Assembly (NCBI GenBank): GCA_036939755.1
Contig: JALLAZ010000014.1
Location: forward strand, 1-44,903
Origin: Stephanodiscus triporus
Lineage: Eukaryota > Bacillariophyta > Thalassiosirophyceae > Thalassiosirales > Thalassiosiraceae
DNA: 44,903 nucleotides
Direction of reading: 5' to 3'
Shown: in pieces, positions 20,045 through 34,144 of the stretch
Layout: each line of letters starts with the position of its first letter
How positions within the stretch are numbered: the stretch's first letter is position 1
Program-made: the position numbers and the translations under genes
The notes under the pieces: generated by a model
What the model saw: the letters and a program-made list of their open reading frames with translations, nothing else
What the model was told of the DNA's origin: nothing
Databases searched by the model: none

Positions 20045-21694
20045 ATGAATGACGACCCGAACGACGAGGTGCGGATAACCTTCCTACATCCGCCCACGTC
20101 CCGCACCGACATGATCGCCGTGCCGGGATCTACCACGACCCTCGCCGACCTGTCGGGGTACGCGACCGCACTCCTCGGGATAATAACGAACGACGTTGAC
20201 AACGACGACGACGACGACGACGCGGACAGAGTTGGGGGTGGAGGAGGATCGGTCCTGACGAGGGGGACGTCGCTCCTGTACCATCCCTCCCGCGGCGACT
20301 GCGACGGGAGCAGGACATTGGCGTCGTGCGGCGTGTCGTCGTCGGACGGGGACGCGCTGGTGTCGGCGTACTCGATCCGGGAGTACGACGATGTCGTCGC
20401 CGCCGCGGGAAGGGGGGGGGGTCGCGCTCCTCCCCCGTCGTCGACGTCGGCCGTCGGGACGACGGCGGCGGCGGCGAGGGGGGGAGGCGGAGGAGGAGGG
20501 GGCGGTGGACTGGATTTCACGTCGCTTCTCGGAGGTGGCGTCGCCGGGGCGGGTGCCCAACGATCGTCGTCGTCGTCGTCGTCGTCGTCGTCCGGCGTCG
20601 GCGCCCTGGACTTCTCGTCCCTCGTCGGCAACGCCGGCCCCCCCGTCGTCGGCTCGCGCGCATCGTTAACGCCAACTACGACCTCCGTCGTCCCTACCAT
20701 CCCGCCGCGACCCGTGGAATGGGACGGCATGAGCCTCGACGACGCGATCTCACGCAATCCCGATCCCGTCCGCCTCGCGACGTTGCTCTCCGACGCCGCT
20801 CGTCATCCCAATCTCATGAAGGAATTGAATTACCACAATCCCTCGGTATGCAAACGGCTCAGGGAGGTGTACGGCGACGTGAACAAGATGGCCGAGGTTT
20901 GGCGTCAGGCGACGATGAGGTCGACGATGTCCCGCTTCCTAAGGGGGAACGAGGAGAGGAACAGGGAGGCGGAGATGAGGAGACGTCTTCTCTCGGATCC
21001 GATGGACGCCGATGCCAACATGTACTTCGGGGAGAAGATACGTCTGGAGAACGTGGCGAGGCAGTACGAGCGAATGATGGAGGAGTATCCCGAGAGCATG
21101 GGGAAAGTTCTCATGCTGTACGTCGGAACGACCGTGAACGGCAAACCCCTACAGGTGTTCGTGGACTCCGGTGCGCAGTCGACAATCATGAGCTCCGCGT
21201 GCGCTGACCGTCTCGATCTTCTCCACCTGGTCGATAAGCGCTTCGCGGGGGTGGCCGTGGGGGTAGGGACGGGGAAAATCCTCGGCAGGGTCCACGTCGT
21301 GGAGATGGTCATCGGGGGGTGCGTGCTCCCGTGCTCGGTGACGATCATGGACAGCGAGAAGGGGTTGGGGGACAAGAACATGGATTGCCTGTTCGGGCTC
21401 GACATGCTAAGGAGGCATAGGTGCTCGATCGACCTGGGGGGGAACGTCCTTAGGTTCTCTATAGGCGCGGGAGGCGAGACGATGGAGGCGCCGTTCCTGC
21501 ACGAGAAGGACCTGCCGACGAGCAAGGGCGGCACGATGGACTTCGACCCCGAAAAGGCGAACGCGATGGTGGAGGCGAGGATGGAGAGAATGGACACGGA
21601 CGAGGATGACGACGACGGCGAGGGGGGGGGGGAGGGCGGGGACGAGGATCCCGGGAAGGGAAAGGCGAAGGAGGGGGGAGGGGGCGCGTCGTGA
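20045..21694 (+). CDS. DDI1-like ubiquitin-shuttle aspartic protease
   Basis: A 549-aa single-exon protein. An N-terminal ubiquitin-like region (EVRITFLHPPTSRTDMIAVP) is followed by a long Gly/Ser-rich linker. A helical region of the DDI1 type comes next (DPVRLATLLSDAARHPNLMK, then EEYPESMGKVLMLYV), then a retroviral-type protease domain with the catalytic motif VFVDSGAQSTIMS (Asp at about residue 374). CLFGLDMLRRHRCSIDL is the second conserved protease block. DDI1 proteins dimerise to form the active site, bind polyubiquitin and cleave proteasome-resistant substrates. The C-terminus is acidic and Gly-rich; I see no UBA domain. The host-gene context (no integrase, RT or LTR) rules out a retroelement protease. 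Confidence 0.9.
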   Translation: MNDDPNDEVRITFLHPPTSRTDMIAVPGSTTTLADLSGYATALLGIITNDVDNDDDDDDADRVGGGGGSVLTRGTSLLYHPSRGDCDGSRTLASCGVSSSDGDALVSAYSIREYDDVVAAAGRGGGRAPPPSSTSAVGTTAAAARGGGGGGGGGGLDFTSLLGGGVAGAGAQRSSSSSSSSSSGVGALDFSSLVGNAGPPVVGSRASLTPTTTSVVPTIPPRPVEWDGMSLDDAISRNPDPVRLATLLSDAARHPNLMKELNYHNPSVCKRLREVYGDVNKMAEVWRQATMRSTMSRFLRGNEERNREAEMRRRLLSDPMDADANMYFGEKIRLENVARQYERMMEEYPESMGKVLMLYVGTTVNGKPLQVFVDSGAQSTIMSSACADRLDLLHLVDKRFAGVAVGVGTGKILGRVHVVEMVIGGCVLPCSVTIMDSEKGLGDKNMDCLFGLDMLRRHRCSIDLGGNVLRFSIGAGGETMEAPFLHEKDLPTSKGGTMDFDPEKANAMVEARMERMDTDEDDDDGEGGGEGGDEDPGKGKAKEGGGGAS

Positions 21695-22308
21695 TGGACG
21701 ACGTGCCCCCGAGTTCGGCGACGTCGCGCGCGGGGGGGGTGGGCGGGGGGAACCTCGCCCGGCGACGAAGCATTCGACGGACGGAGCGATCCTTCAGGAG
21801 GTGACCCGTCGTCTCCCCCCGCCCTCATCCCTCGCGGCGTCTTTCGCGACTAGCCGCTTTCTGCGCATTCGGCGCCCGTCGAATCCGTCAAAATGAGTCG
21901 TCGGGAGCGAGATGCTCGTCCGTCATACTCGAGGTGTTTGTGTAGCGTGGAGATGCGGCGATGGCGCCACGACCGTACGACAGGAGGGAAAAAGCAGCAT
22001 AGTATCAATTTACTCTATAGGACAACTTATTTTCGGGTGTCGGTTTAGATACCCTCTTGCACAAATGTTATTGTGTCCGGTGGCTTTGGCCTGTGGCGTG
22101 TTGGCACCCCAACCTAGTGCACTGATATCCTCACACACCGTGAGGACAGAGTTGATATATTAAACTTATAGTAGTACTTACTCTATCCATGTTATTTTGT
22201 TATGATGCATCGTGTCGTCGTTGTCGTCGTCGTCGTTCTCGACCGGGTTGTTTGGGCGGATCCAATTTCTCCCCACCTAAGCTGCTGGCAGATGACATTG
22301 TATTGCTG
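21695..22308. other. Intergenic region between convergent DDI1-like and beta-galactosidase genes
   Basis: About 610 bp. The first 200 bp are very GC-rich, the rest is mixed. A perfect 7-bp hairpin (TCCTCAC-acacc-GTGAGGA) lies at 22128-22146. No gene is recognised; the frames here are composition-driven. Confidence 0.45.
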
Positions 22309-26571
<4,263 letters not shown>

Positions 26572-26990
26572 GATTCTCTAGATAGGATGATGTTGTCAGG
26601 CAAGCGAGCTGTATTCGAAGAGTTGAGTATGTACTCTACCGAATGTACATACTTGAAGAGAAACTTACTATTTCTGGACTTTGCCTCCTCCGGAGACAAA
26701 AAAATAAGGCCGAAAAAATAAAATCTCTCCCAGATTTTCCAGTAAAAAAATAAGGCTGTGATTTCTTTGAGGAATATTCAGATACGCAAATACACAGAAG
26801 AACATGTGGGAATAATGGAGCGTTCCCAAAACTCTTTTTGTGTTTGTGATTACAAACACTAAATTTAAGTGTTTGTGTGTGAGTGTGTTCCCAAAACATA
26901 TTGCGAATTTTTGCGAGAGGTGGACTAGTGACTAAATTATTTTTGCCTGGCCAACATGCCCCATTTCCTCCACTCTGCACCGCACCCCCT
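26572..26990. promoter_or_regulatory. Divergent upstream region of beta-galactosidase and FKBP-like genes
   Basis: AT-rich DNA between the beta-galactosidase start and the GC-rich FKBP-like coding region. Besides the 26822-26897 repeat it holds a 9-bp inverted repeat (AGTATGTAC at 26626, GTACATACT at 26645) and two copies of A7-TAAGGC (about 26698 and 26744). No gene is recognised. Confidence 0.4.
26822..26897. repeat. 11-bp direct repeats flanking overlapping hairpins
   Basis: GTTCCCAAAAC occurs at 26822-26832 and again at 26887-26897. Between them three arms can pair in two alternative ways. GTGTTTGT (26840-26847) pairs with ACAAACAC (26852-26859), and ACAAACACT (26852-26860) pairs with AGTGTTTGT (26868-26876). 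It could be a tiny inserted element or a structured 5' leader in the divergent beta-galactosidase/FKBP promoter. Confidence 0.45.
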
Positions 26991-26995
26991 TTGCG

Positions 26996-27573
26996 ATGCG
27001 TCTCTTCGATTGCGCCCTTCTTCTTTGCCTTGCCCGCCATTACTCAAGAAAGAAGAGGGGCCCTGCCCGTCGAGGGGGACGTTGCCGGCTCCGCATCGTG
27101 CCCACGCCAGATCGAATCGGCCACCGGTCCCCAACCGGAGGACGGCAAGGACATCGCCTTCGAAATGCTCCCGTCGGGCGCGAGCTATCGCGAGTACAGG
27201 GAGGGCAAGGGCGACCATACAGCGGGGGTTGAGGGTGGCGGCCGAGATGATGATACGCTGCAGGTCGTTCAGTATGGCGGACGAGCCGGGTGGCGTGACT
27301 TACTTCACGGCGAAGCAGGATACCGATTTCAACGAGCTGGCCTGGACCGTCGGGAGTGGCAAACTCCCCCCAGAACTGGAAGAGTGCATGGTGGGCATGC
27401 GTAAGGGTGCGGCTCGGAGGATCGAGTTGCCCTCGACGGTGGTCTTCGCGGCAAAGAAGAACCAACAGCTCCCGCTGCCATCGGAGAAGAACAGGGATGG
27501 GAAGAGGAGGTTTGAGAATCTCTTCAAGACGGACACAACTTTGCTTTTGGAGGTATTGGTAACGAGAATTTAG
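26996..27573 (+). pseudogene. FKBP-type peptidyl-prolyl isomerase homologue with disrupted frame
   Basis: The C-terminal part, in one frame from about 27220 to the stop at 27571-27573, reads VAAEMMIRCRSFSMADEPGG, then NELAWTVGSGKLPPELEECM and VGMRKGAARRIELPS, an FKBP-like fold. The preceding part of the domain (GKDIAFEMLPSGASYREYRE then GKGD) lies in another frame ending near 27222. The two parts fit if 5 bp were lost or 1 bp gained there; no usable intron borders are visible. The signal-peptide-like start (ATG 26996, MRLFDCALLLCLA) is in yet a third frame, and the frame of the first FKBP block has no ATG. FKBPs catalyse prolyl isomerisation; a signal peptide would suggest an endomembrane or plastid destination. 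Pseudogene or assembly errors are both possible. Confidence 0.55.
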
Positions 27574-27658
27574 TAGGTTAGCAATGAGCAGAAGAATCCA
27601 ATCATACTGGTCCGATGCTGGTGTATGCGTTTAATGCTTAATTTAACTCTAAATAGCC

Positions 27659-29680
27659 TCATGGCCTCCTATCTTCCGATTGTCCCAGTATGATATGAGC
27701 GACGTCTGGGATGCTCATTACAGTCACACACCATAAGTCTGCAGTCCCGGAATATCTTTCGTTGTGGGACGACTTTTTATCATCGTCTTTTGCCATTTTC
27801 TCACGCCATATTTCGTACGGCCTACCCCCCAAAATTGGCACCCGTCCGCATCCCAGTATCCCCGTGAAGAAGACCGTGCTCGTTATGAAGTAAAACAGAA
27901 ACAGCGCGCAGACCAACTCGAGTGCGTATCCCACGAAGAACGAGAATCTGGACACGGCCTCGTTGTCGCCGATTATTCCGTCGGCGAATTCTTCCGAATT
28001 CGTCGCCTCGTAGTCGGCCTGATTCTTTACATCCTCGTCTAATCTCAATAGAACGAAGTACGTCGCCCCCCCTATCGCGAGTAGGACCACCAGCACAGCC
28101 ACGTATATTCCAACGGTCTGACAATGCCTATTGATCTGATAAAAAAATGAGAGATCGAGAGATCGAGAGAGAGAGAGAGAGAGAGACATCAGGGGTGGGG
28201 GAGGGGGGGGGGGGGTGCAAAAGCATCGTGTGTCGGTTATAATCGTCGCGTCGCGAAAACAGCCCCCCTCCTTCCTTCGCCGGCCACGAATAATCATCGC
28301 ACGATCGATCACGAAAATAATATGAAATAACGCCATATATTTACATGGCACGATGAATATAACAAGGTCACACACCTTGAACCCACCGGGCCTGAAACAA
28401 AAGCACGCCATCAGGTACCATATCGTCATGTCGAACGTAGAGTGGACGAAGCTCCCGATCGTTAGCAGGTAAAACGCGCTCCGATCCACGTCGACGGTCG
28501 TGACGTCCGATATCGCGCCGACGACCGCGCTAGCTGTGGCGTTGTACGCGTCCCACGCGCCGTCGAGCCCCCCGATCTCCTCGGCGCCGTCCTCCAGCAG
28601 TCCGAGGTACACGCAATTGGTTATCGCGAAGCCGCAGGCTGGATGGACGGATGAAAAATGGACGGGGGGAAGGTGGGAGGAGGGGGGGAGTTGTAAGTAA
28701 ATAGAAGAAGAAGAAGAAGAAAAGGGCGGGGCGTGGGATGTGTATGTTCCTTCGGACCGCACCGCACTCCATGTCGATTTTCGATCCACGTCGCGGTGCT
28801 GCTTTTTTCCGGCGAGGGGAACGAAAGAGAGCAAAAGGAATCGCCGCCCTCTCTCCCTCCATCCCCTTCCCTCCCTAAAAATAATTTTTGCAGAATTGAG
28901 CCCCTCAAATCAGTAAAAAACAACCATCGCAAACCATCGGGCCCCGCCGCACAGCAGATATGGATTCGTGGACCTACCCGACGAGACGCATACGCGAAGG
29001 AACAACAGCCCGCGAACCGAAAAAAAAAAAAAAGAATTTTTTTTTTGCTCCACATCATCTTTTTCGTGCATTCGCGTATCCCGCGTATCCGGGACAACGA
29101 AAGTCGCAGCGCCCCCCCGCGGGGCGGTCGGTCGGGGGTCGTGTTAGTTATGTCCCGCCTCCCCGCCCCCGCCCCGTGCGTCGGCGTGTTTCGTCAGGTC
29201 AGGAGTGCGCGGTCCATCCTTGTCGCCCTTATACCCCCCCCCCCCCCCTACACACTCACCGATCGATCCGATCAATATGACAACGCGCTGCGGGAATCGT
29301 ATCGGATGGAGCGGATGGTACAGGAAAAGACCGAATACCGGATGCGTATTCCTCTGATACTGCGCCCAGTCGTCCCACCAGGAATTCTTCGACTCGAGGT
29401 GATACGCGCGCTGGGCTAGGCGCTGCACGATCCTCCTGTCCTCGCGTCGCCTTTCGAGGTCCTCCGCGGTAGGAGGAGGAGGAGGAGGAGGAGGAGAGGA
29501 AGACGACGACGACGAAGAAGACGACGACGACGACGCGGTAGCAGTGGCGTTATTATCCGTCGTCGCCCTCGCCGCCGCCTTCCCCGACGACGACGAAGGA
29601 GGCGAGGCGGACGACGACGCGGCGGACGCGGAATGGGCCGTCGATGATCGCCATCCGACGGAAGGCATTGACTTGGGCAT
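27659..29680 (-). CDS. Four-helix membrane protein of unknown function, three exons
   Basis: Exons 29680-29260, 28638-28376 and 28135-27659 give 386 aa; the splice phases agree. The introns are 621 nt (GTGAGT..CATCCAG) and 240 nt (GTGTGT..ATCAG), much longer than others here. The N-terminus is Ser/Ala/Pro-rich (poly-Ser then poly-Pro) and likely cytosolic. Then comes WWDDWAQYQRNTHPVFGLFL and four hydrophobic segments: about 128-150 (VVILIGSIACGFAITNCVYL), 195-220 (FYLLTIGSFVHSTFDMTIWY), 235-258 (VGIYVAVLVVLLAIGGATYF) and 292-318 (FFVGYALELVCALFLFYFIT). An acidic loop lies between helices 3 and 4. The C-terminus is hydrophilic. I do not recognise the family. It is head-to-head with the PGAP1-like gene. 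Confidence 0.75.
28136..28375 (-). other. Intron with GA microsatellite and G run
   Basis: This 240-nt second intron of the four-helix membrane protein gene contains a (GA)n tract at about 28150-28186 and 13 consecutive G at about 28203-28215 on the plus strand. The low-complexity expansion explains its size compared with the usual 80-120 nt introns here. Confidence 0.6.
28639..29259 (-). other. Unusually long first intron of the four-helix membrane protein gene
   Basis: 621 nt, about seven times the typical intron in this window. It holds a run of 14 A followed after GAA by 10 T (29020-29046), which can fold into a strong hairpin, and 15 consecutive C at 29234-29248 next to the donor. The plus-strand frames inside show no protein family. 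I see no snoRNA box pair I would defend. Confidence 0.5.
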
Positions 29681-30283
29681 GATGTATTATATTATAATAT
29701 ACTCTATATTGGAGGGGGGCCGACCCGGCGCAAATAATCTCTTATTGGCGATGAAGTGATCCTTCCATATTACGGTATCATTTCATTTTTATTCAATCAG
29801 CCGAGAGCAGGCGAAGAAGTTCACACACGAATGACACGACCACGCCACGCCGCCCATGACGGAAGAGGTTTTTGATGCGGGAGCGAGGGAGGCGGAGGTA
29901 GGGTAGGGGCTCTTGTTTGTGTGTCGCGTGAAGAAAGAACACGCGCCCAAAATCCTCCACTTAAAAGAGCATATATGTATTCCTACGTTGATACAAGTAG
30001 GAGTCGATGTTTTTTTTTTTTCTCTGTTTTGGGAGGAGAATCGTTGTGTGGCATCAATCGATTCCGTGGAGCCCGGCCCGCCCTACTACTACTCCCACAC
30101 TAGAAGTTGTCTCGCCTTTAAGCCGCTGTCGCTAAAATTTGACCAGTCGGTTATGTGCTAGCTCCCAGTTAGCGAGTTCTTAATTTTTGGCGACAGCTAG
30201 ATTCCTAAAAGCGAGACAATTGTTACTACTGTGCCTACTTACCATAGACACTCCGTCTCCTACTACTACCTTTCCTTCCATCC
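29681..30283. promoter_or_regulatory. Divergent region between membrane protein and PGAP1-like genes
   Basis: About 600 bp between two start codons. It starts AT-rich near 29690, then has mixed composition, and carries a long imperfect inverted repeat at 30107-30219 close to the PGAP1 start. No gene is recognised. Confidence 0.45.
30107..30219. repeat. Long imperfect inverted repeat (MITE-like or hairpin)
   Basis: The left arm 30107-30140 starts TTGTCTCGCCTTTAA and continues GCTGTCGCTAAAATTT. It is matched in reverse by the right arm 30182-30219 (AATTTTTGGCGACAGC ... CTAAAAGCGAGACAA). The spacer is about 41 bp, itself with GCTA..TAGC ends. The arms agree over about 30 positions with a few mismatches and a short unequal interior. 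No convincing target duplication flanks it. It ends 64 bp before the PGAP1-like start codon, so it may be transcribed into the 5' UTR. Confidence 0.6.
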
Positions 30284-31166
30284 ATGACCATCGCGATCGG
30301 CACGGTCCGCGTCATGATCATCGACCGCCGTACGACTACGACGACATCGACATCTCGACATCTCGACATCATGACATCCCCCGTCGTCGTCGCAGTCGCA
30401 GTCGCATTATTCGCCATCGCGTCGTGTCTCGGCAGCGCATTCCTGCTCCTGCGCGGACTTCTCGTCGAGGGACCGGGATTTTACAACGGGGGGGAATGTC
30501 GCATGACCTACTCGAACTATCAATTCCTTCCTCTAAGAGTCGTGGACGTCCCGGATCGTAGTCGTGGTCGTGGTCGTGGTCGTCGTCGTGGTCGTGGTTG
30601 TACTCCTCCGCGGGAGGGGAAGGAGGACGACGGGAGGTACCGCCTGCTGAAGTTCGCGGACGCCCGCGATCCGCGTCACGCGCATCTGCGCGCGACGTCC
30701 GGGACCATGGTCGAGGACCACGAATCCTCCTCCCGACGACGACGGCGATCGTCGTCGTCGTCGTCATCGTCGTGGTGGTGGTGGGGGGGGAGGGACGGCA
30801 ACGATGATCGTCGTCGTCGTGATCGTCGTCGATCGGGAGAGGAGGAGGAGGAGGAGGAGGACGACCATGACGACGACCACGACGACCTCGGGGGCAGGCT
30901 CCTGGAAATGTCCGACAATTGGTGCCTGCTGTCCTCCCCTCCCCCCGCGGAGGACCGGGACCATCGTCATCGTCGTGGCGATGATGATAATGTCACCGCC
31001 GACGCCGACGCGGGGGGAGGAGGGTGGACGAAGGCGCCATATCCGCATCGCGGACATCCGGTGCTGTACGTTCCCGGCCACTGGGGATCGTACATGCAGT
31101 CGAGGTCGTTGGGCGCGCACGGCACGCGATGGACGGGACAACAACAACAACAACAACGACGACGAA

Positions 31167-31203
<37 letters not shown>

Positions 31204-33745
31204 CATGTCGGATCGAGACGTATACGAATCGCTCCGGACGGGCTCGAACATGAACGACGGCCGGGGGATACGGCCGCCGCCGAAGAAGAAGGAGGAGGAG
31301 AAGGACGACGACGACGACGACGACCACGGTCATCATCCTTCCTCCTCCTCCTCCTCCTCCTCCTCCGGGGGGGGGAATGCCACATCCGCCGCCACATCCA
31401 CCTCGACGGAGGACCTAATCGACTGGCTGTCGTCCATCTCCTCTTCTCCTTCCACCTCCTCCTCGTCCTCGTTGTCCTCCTCCTCCCCACGGCATCATCA
31501 TCGCCATCACCCGAAGAACGACGATCGTCGTCGTCGTCCCCCCCTCGACGGATTCGTCATGGACGTATACGCGCTCGACTTCGACGGGCAGGGCGCGGCG
31601 ATGCATCCGTCGACGTTGTTCCGACAGGCAGATTTCTTCGCGAGGGCCGTGCGTACCATCGTCGAGGGCTGTCGTCTCCCGCCGCCCCCTCCCCCCGCCG
31701 ACGGCATCGGCATCGGCATCGGCATCGACGACGACGACGACGACGGGAGAAAACTGCCGGGGGGGGGGGGAGGCGTCACGATCGTGGCGCATTCCGTCGG
31801 GGCGCTGGTCGTGCGAGCGGCGCTGAGGGCGCACCCGCACCTGTCGAGGGACGGATGGATACGCAACGTGATCGCGCTTGCGTCTCCCCTCGGATCGGAT
31901 TTTCCGTACGCGGTCGACGCGGGCGTGCACGACGTCGTCGCGAGGCTGATCGACGACGACGACGGCGGCGGCGGCGGTGTTGATAGCAATATCGCGGGAG
32001 GAGGAGGAGGAGGAGGAGGAGACGTGACGATGATATCCATATCGGGCGGGCTGAGGGATGAAATGATACCCCCGGAAGCGTGTCAAGTTCCGCCGCCTGT
32101 TTCGAATAGAGGCGACGACAGGAGGGATAACAAAATCGACTCTAGAAGGAGAGCCTCCGATTTCGTGAGTTCCGCCTTCCTCGCCTCGTCCGTGATGCGA
32201 GGAGGAGGTGGTCCATTGTCGACCGAGGACGATGTTTTTGGTATGGATCACCGCGCGATCGTGTGGTGCTACGATTTGCTCTGTAAGGTTCGCGAGCTTA
32301 TTTTCTCTTTAGTCGTCGCGACTGATAATGGTCTAGTTTCATCCGAACGCATGGACGTCGCCGTCAGGATGATATACGGAGTAGGGGATGGCGTTGGCAT
32401 CGATCCACAACGACATCAATCCGACAAGACAGTCTATCAGGAGCAAGTCAATAAACAGCATGTACACCTATTACTGAGGAAGGGTTATCTGAGGACAGTA
32501 TCAATTCAGCTTTCTGCGCCATATTATCTCAATTCATTGCTGAAGTTGTGCATCGCTGCTGCCCTACTTGATACTTTCGCAATATTTCCGATTGTGCAAT
32601 ATGCTCGCCACGGCAGAACTTTATCTTCAATGAGAAAAAGCAAATCCTTAACGGAAGCTTTCTTTGATATGGCATTGAGTCTATTCGCTATTCCCTCCCT
32701 GGTCGTCATGGTAACCTGGGCGCGGCGATCGGGGCCGTGGCGTTTATGTGTCGGTCAAGAATGTCAACTACTTCTTGGAACAATCTTCGTATTATCGCAG
32801 CTTGCAACATTGGTTTACTTTGTCATTGTTCGTGGGGTGTGTACCTTCGTTGCTGCATTTTTAATGCCGCGTGTTGATTTCCCTCACGCGGAATGTCCTC
32901 CAACAAGAAGCTCATTTTGGGGTATACTTTTACACCTGATTATGGAGCAGCTACGCATGCTGATATTGATTATATTACCGTTGACAGGAGCAGCGTGTTT
33001 CATGATCAATACATTCATTGTTGGGACTGATGATATTGCCTGGAATGATACGTCCTTCGCTTCTTATTGCTACATATCGTTTATACTACACAACTTGATA
33101 TTCATGGTCATCCTCGCCACGAAATCTCCTTTGATGATTGAACAAGGAAGAGGTGAAATATTTGTCCTTTTTTTGTCATTATTAAAGGCCACACTCGGAA
33201 CGGTACTATATGCCCTTTCCTTGACTACTCACTGGGGACAGCGCGACTTAGATTCTTACTATGACTTCTTGACTGCGATGAACATCAGTAGTGGTTTTAT
33301 TCCTGGGCGCAGTAATGTGATGATCATAAGTGCTCTCACAATCGTGCTTCCATCATTCTTGGCCATCACTGTCTTTAGAACTAACGAGATGATGACTCAA
33401 ATTTCGTTATTTCATTGGAGTCAAACAAAACAGAAAGCTTGCAACGGAGACACATCAAATAGAGCGACAAACATTGAGCTTGAATCTGTGAGCAAAGTGA
33501 TGCTCTGGTCCTATGAATCAACTGCCATCATCGTTGTCCGTGCCTTCCTCATCTGCTGGTTCACTTGGACAGCATCAGTAAATATTGTCACAGACGATCT
33601 CGTGGTTCCAATCTCAGTGGTCATAATGACTTGTTTGAGATGTGTTCCATTTTCAGCTCAGGTTATTGATGTTTGCTCTGCAGTCATCAATAATGATCTA
33701 TCATTAAGATCTGACAGTCCCCAACATCATGAGAAACATCAGTAA
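30284..33745 (+). CDS. PGAP1/Bst1-like GPI inositol-deacylase
   Basis: A 1153-aa single-exon protein. The first membrane helix (SPVVVAVAVALFAIASCLGS) is followed by ECRMTYSNYQF, as in PGAP1. The lumenal lipase domain has HPVLYVPGHWGSYMQSRSLG, YALDFDGQGAAMHPSTLF and TIVAHSVGALVVRAAL with the nucleophile Ser at about 504, then VIALASPLGSDFPYAVD. After about residue 740 there are many hydrophobic helices, as in PGAP1. In other eukaryotes this ER enzyme removes the acyl chain from GPI inositol so that GPI proteins can leave the ER. Arg/Gly, Gln and Ser/Asp runs separate the early lipase blocks. GC content falls sharply after about 32200. The start could also be the ATG at 30371, immediately before the first helix. 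Confidence 0.85.
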
Positions 33746-34132
33746 AGCCTTATTGATTTAGATTCATACCCGGACAACTTTGAGGCTGTGTGCAATGATC
33801 ATATGGCACACTGCGTGATTCCGTTGAGGGTGATTGTAATGGAAACTGATATTTCGAAGAACGCCATGAGCAAACTTCGTCAGTCTTCAAAGGAAAAAGA
33901 AATTGTTCCATTTACCGCTGGGGATATCTTGCCTCAATGCCTTGAACGGCATCAGACTCTATAAAATTTGGGTGACCGAGTCATCAATTTCCCATACGGC
34001 TGTTCATGGTTTTTCGATGAGGACATTAATGATGGCAGCTATTACGATCATTCTAATTGTTTTGTGTTGACGAAGCTCGACATTCCATCCATTTGTAAAC
34101 GGATTTTATCAAATGACCTTTATCCACGCTAA
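33746..34132 (+). pseudogene. Coding remnant with one in-frame stop, continuing the PGAP1 frame
   Basis: Directly after the PGAP1 stop the same frame stays open for 72 codons, hits TAA at 33962-33964, and stays open again to TAA at 34130-34132. The conceptual peptide is well mixed and protein-like (DSYPDNFEAVCNDHMAHCVI, IVPFTAGDILPQCLERHQT, and after the stop VINFPYGCSWFFDEDINDGS). It has no low-complexity bias. I cannot name the family. It looks like a fragment of a former gene or an unrecognised exon rather than PGAP1, whose C-terminus should be hydrophobic. Confidence 0.4.
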
Positions 34133-34144
34133 AAACTTTTCATT

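Noticed and set aside
20045..21694. Retrotransposon protease
   Set aside because: The DSGAQ protease domain is retroviral-like, but UBL and helical domains precede it and no reverse transcriptase, integrase or LTR is near; DDI1 explains it.
30764..32251. Several long frames antisense and sense-shifted within the PGAP1-like gene
   Set aside because: They consist of Arg, Val, Thr or Ser runs generated by triplet repeats in the true frame.
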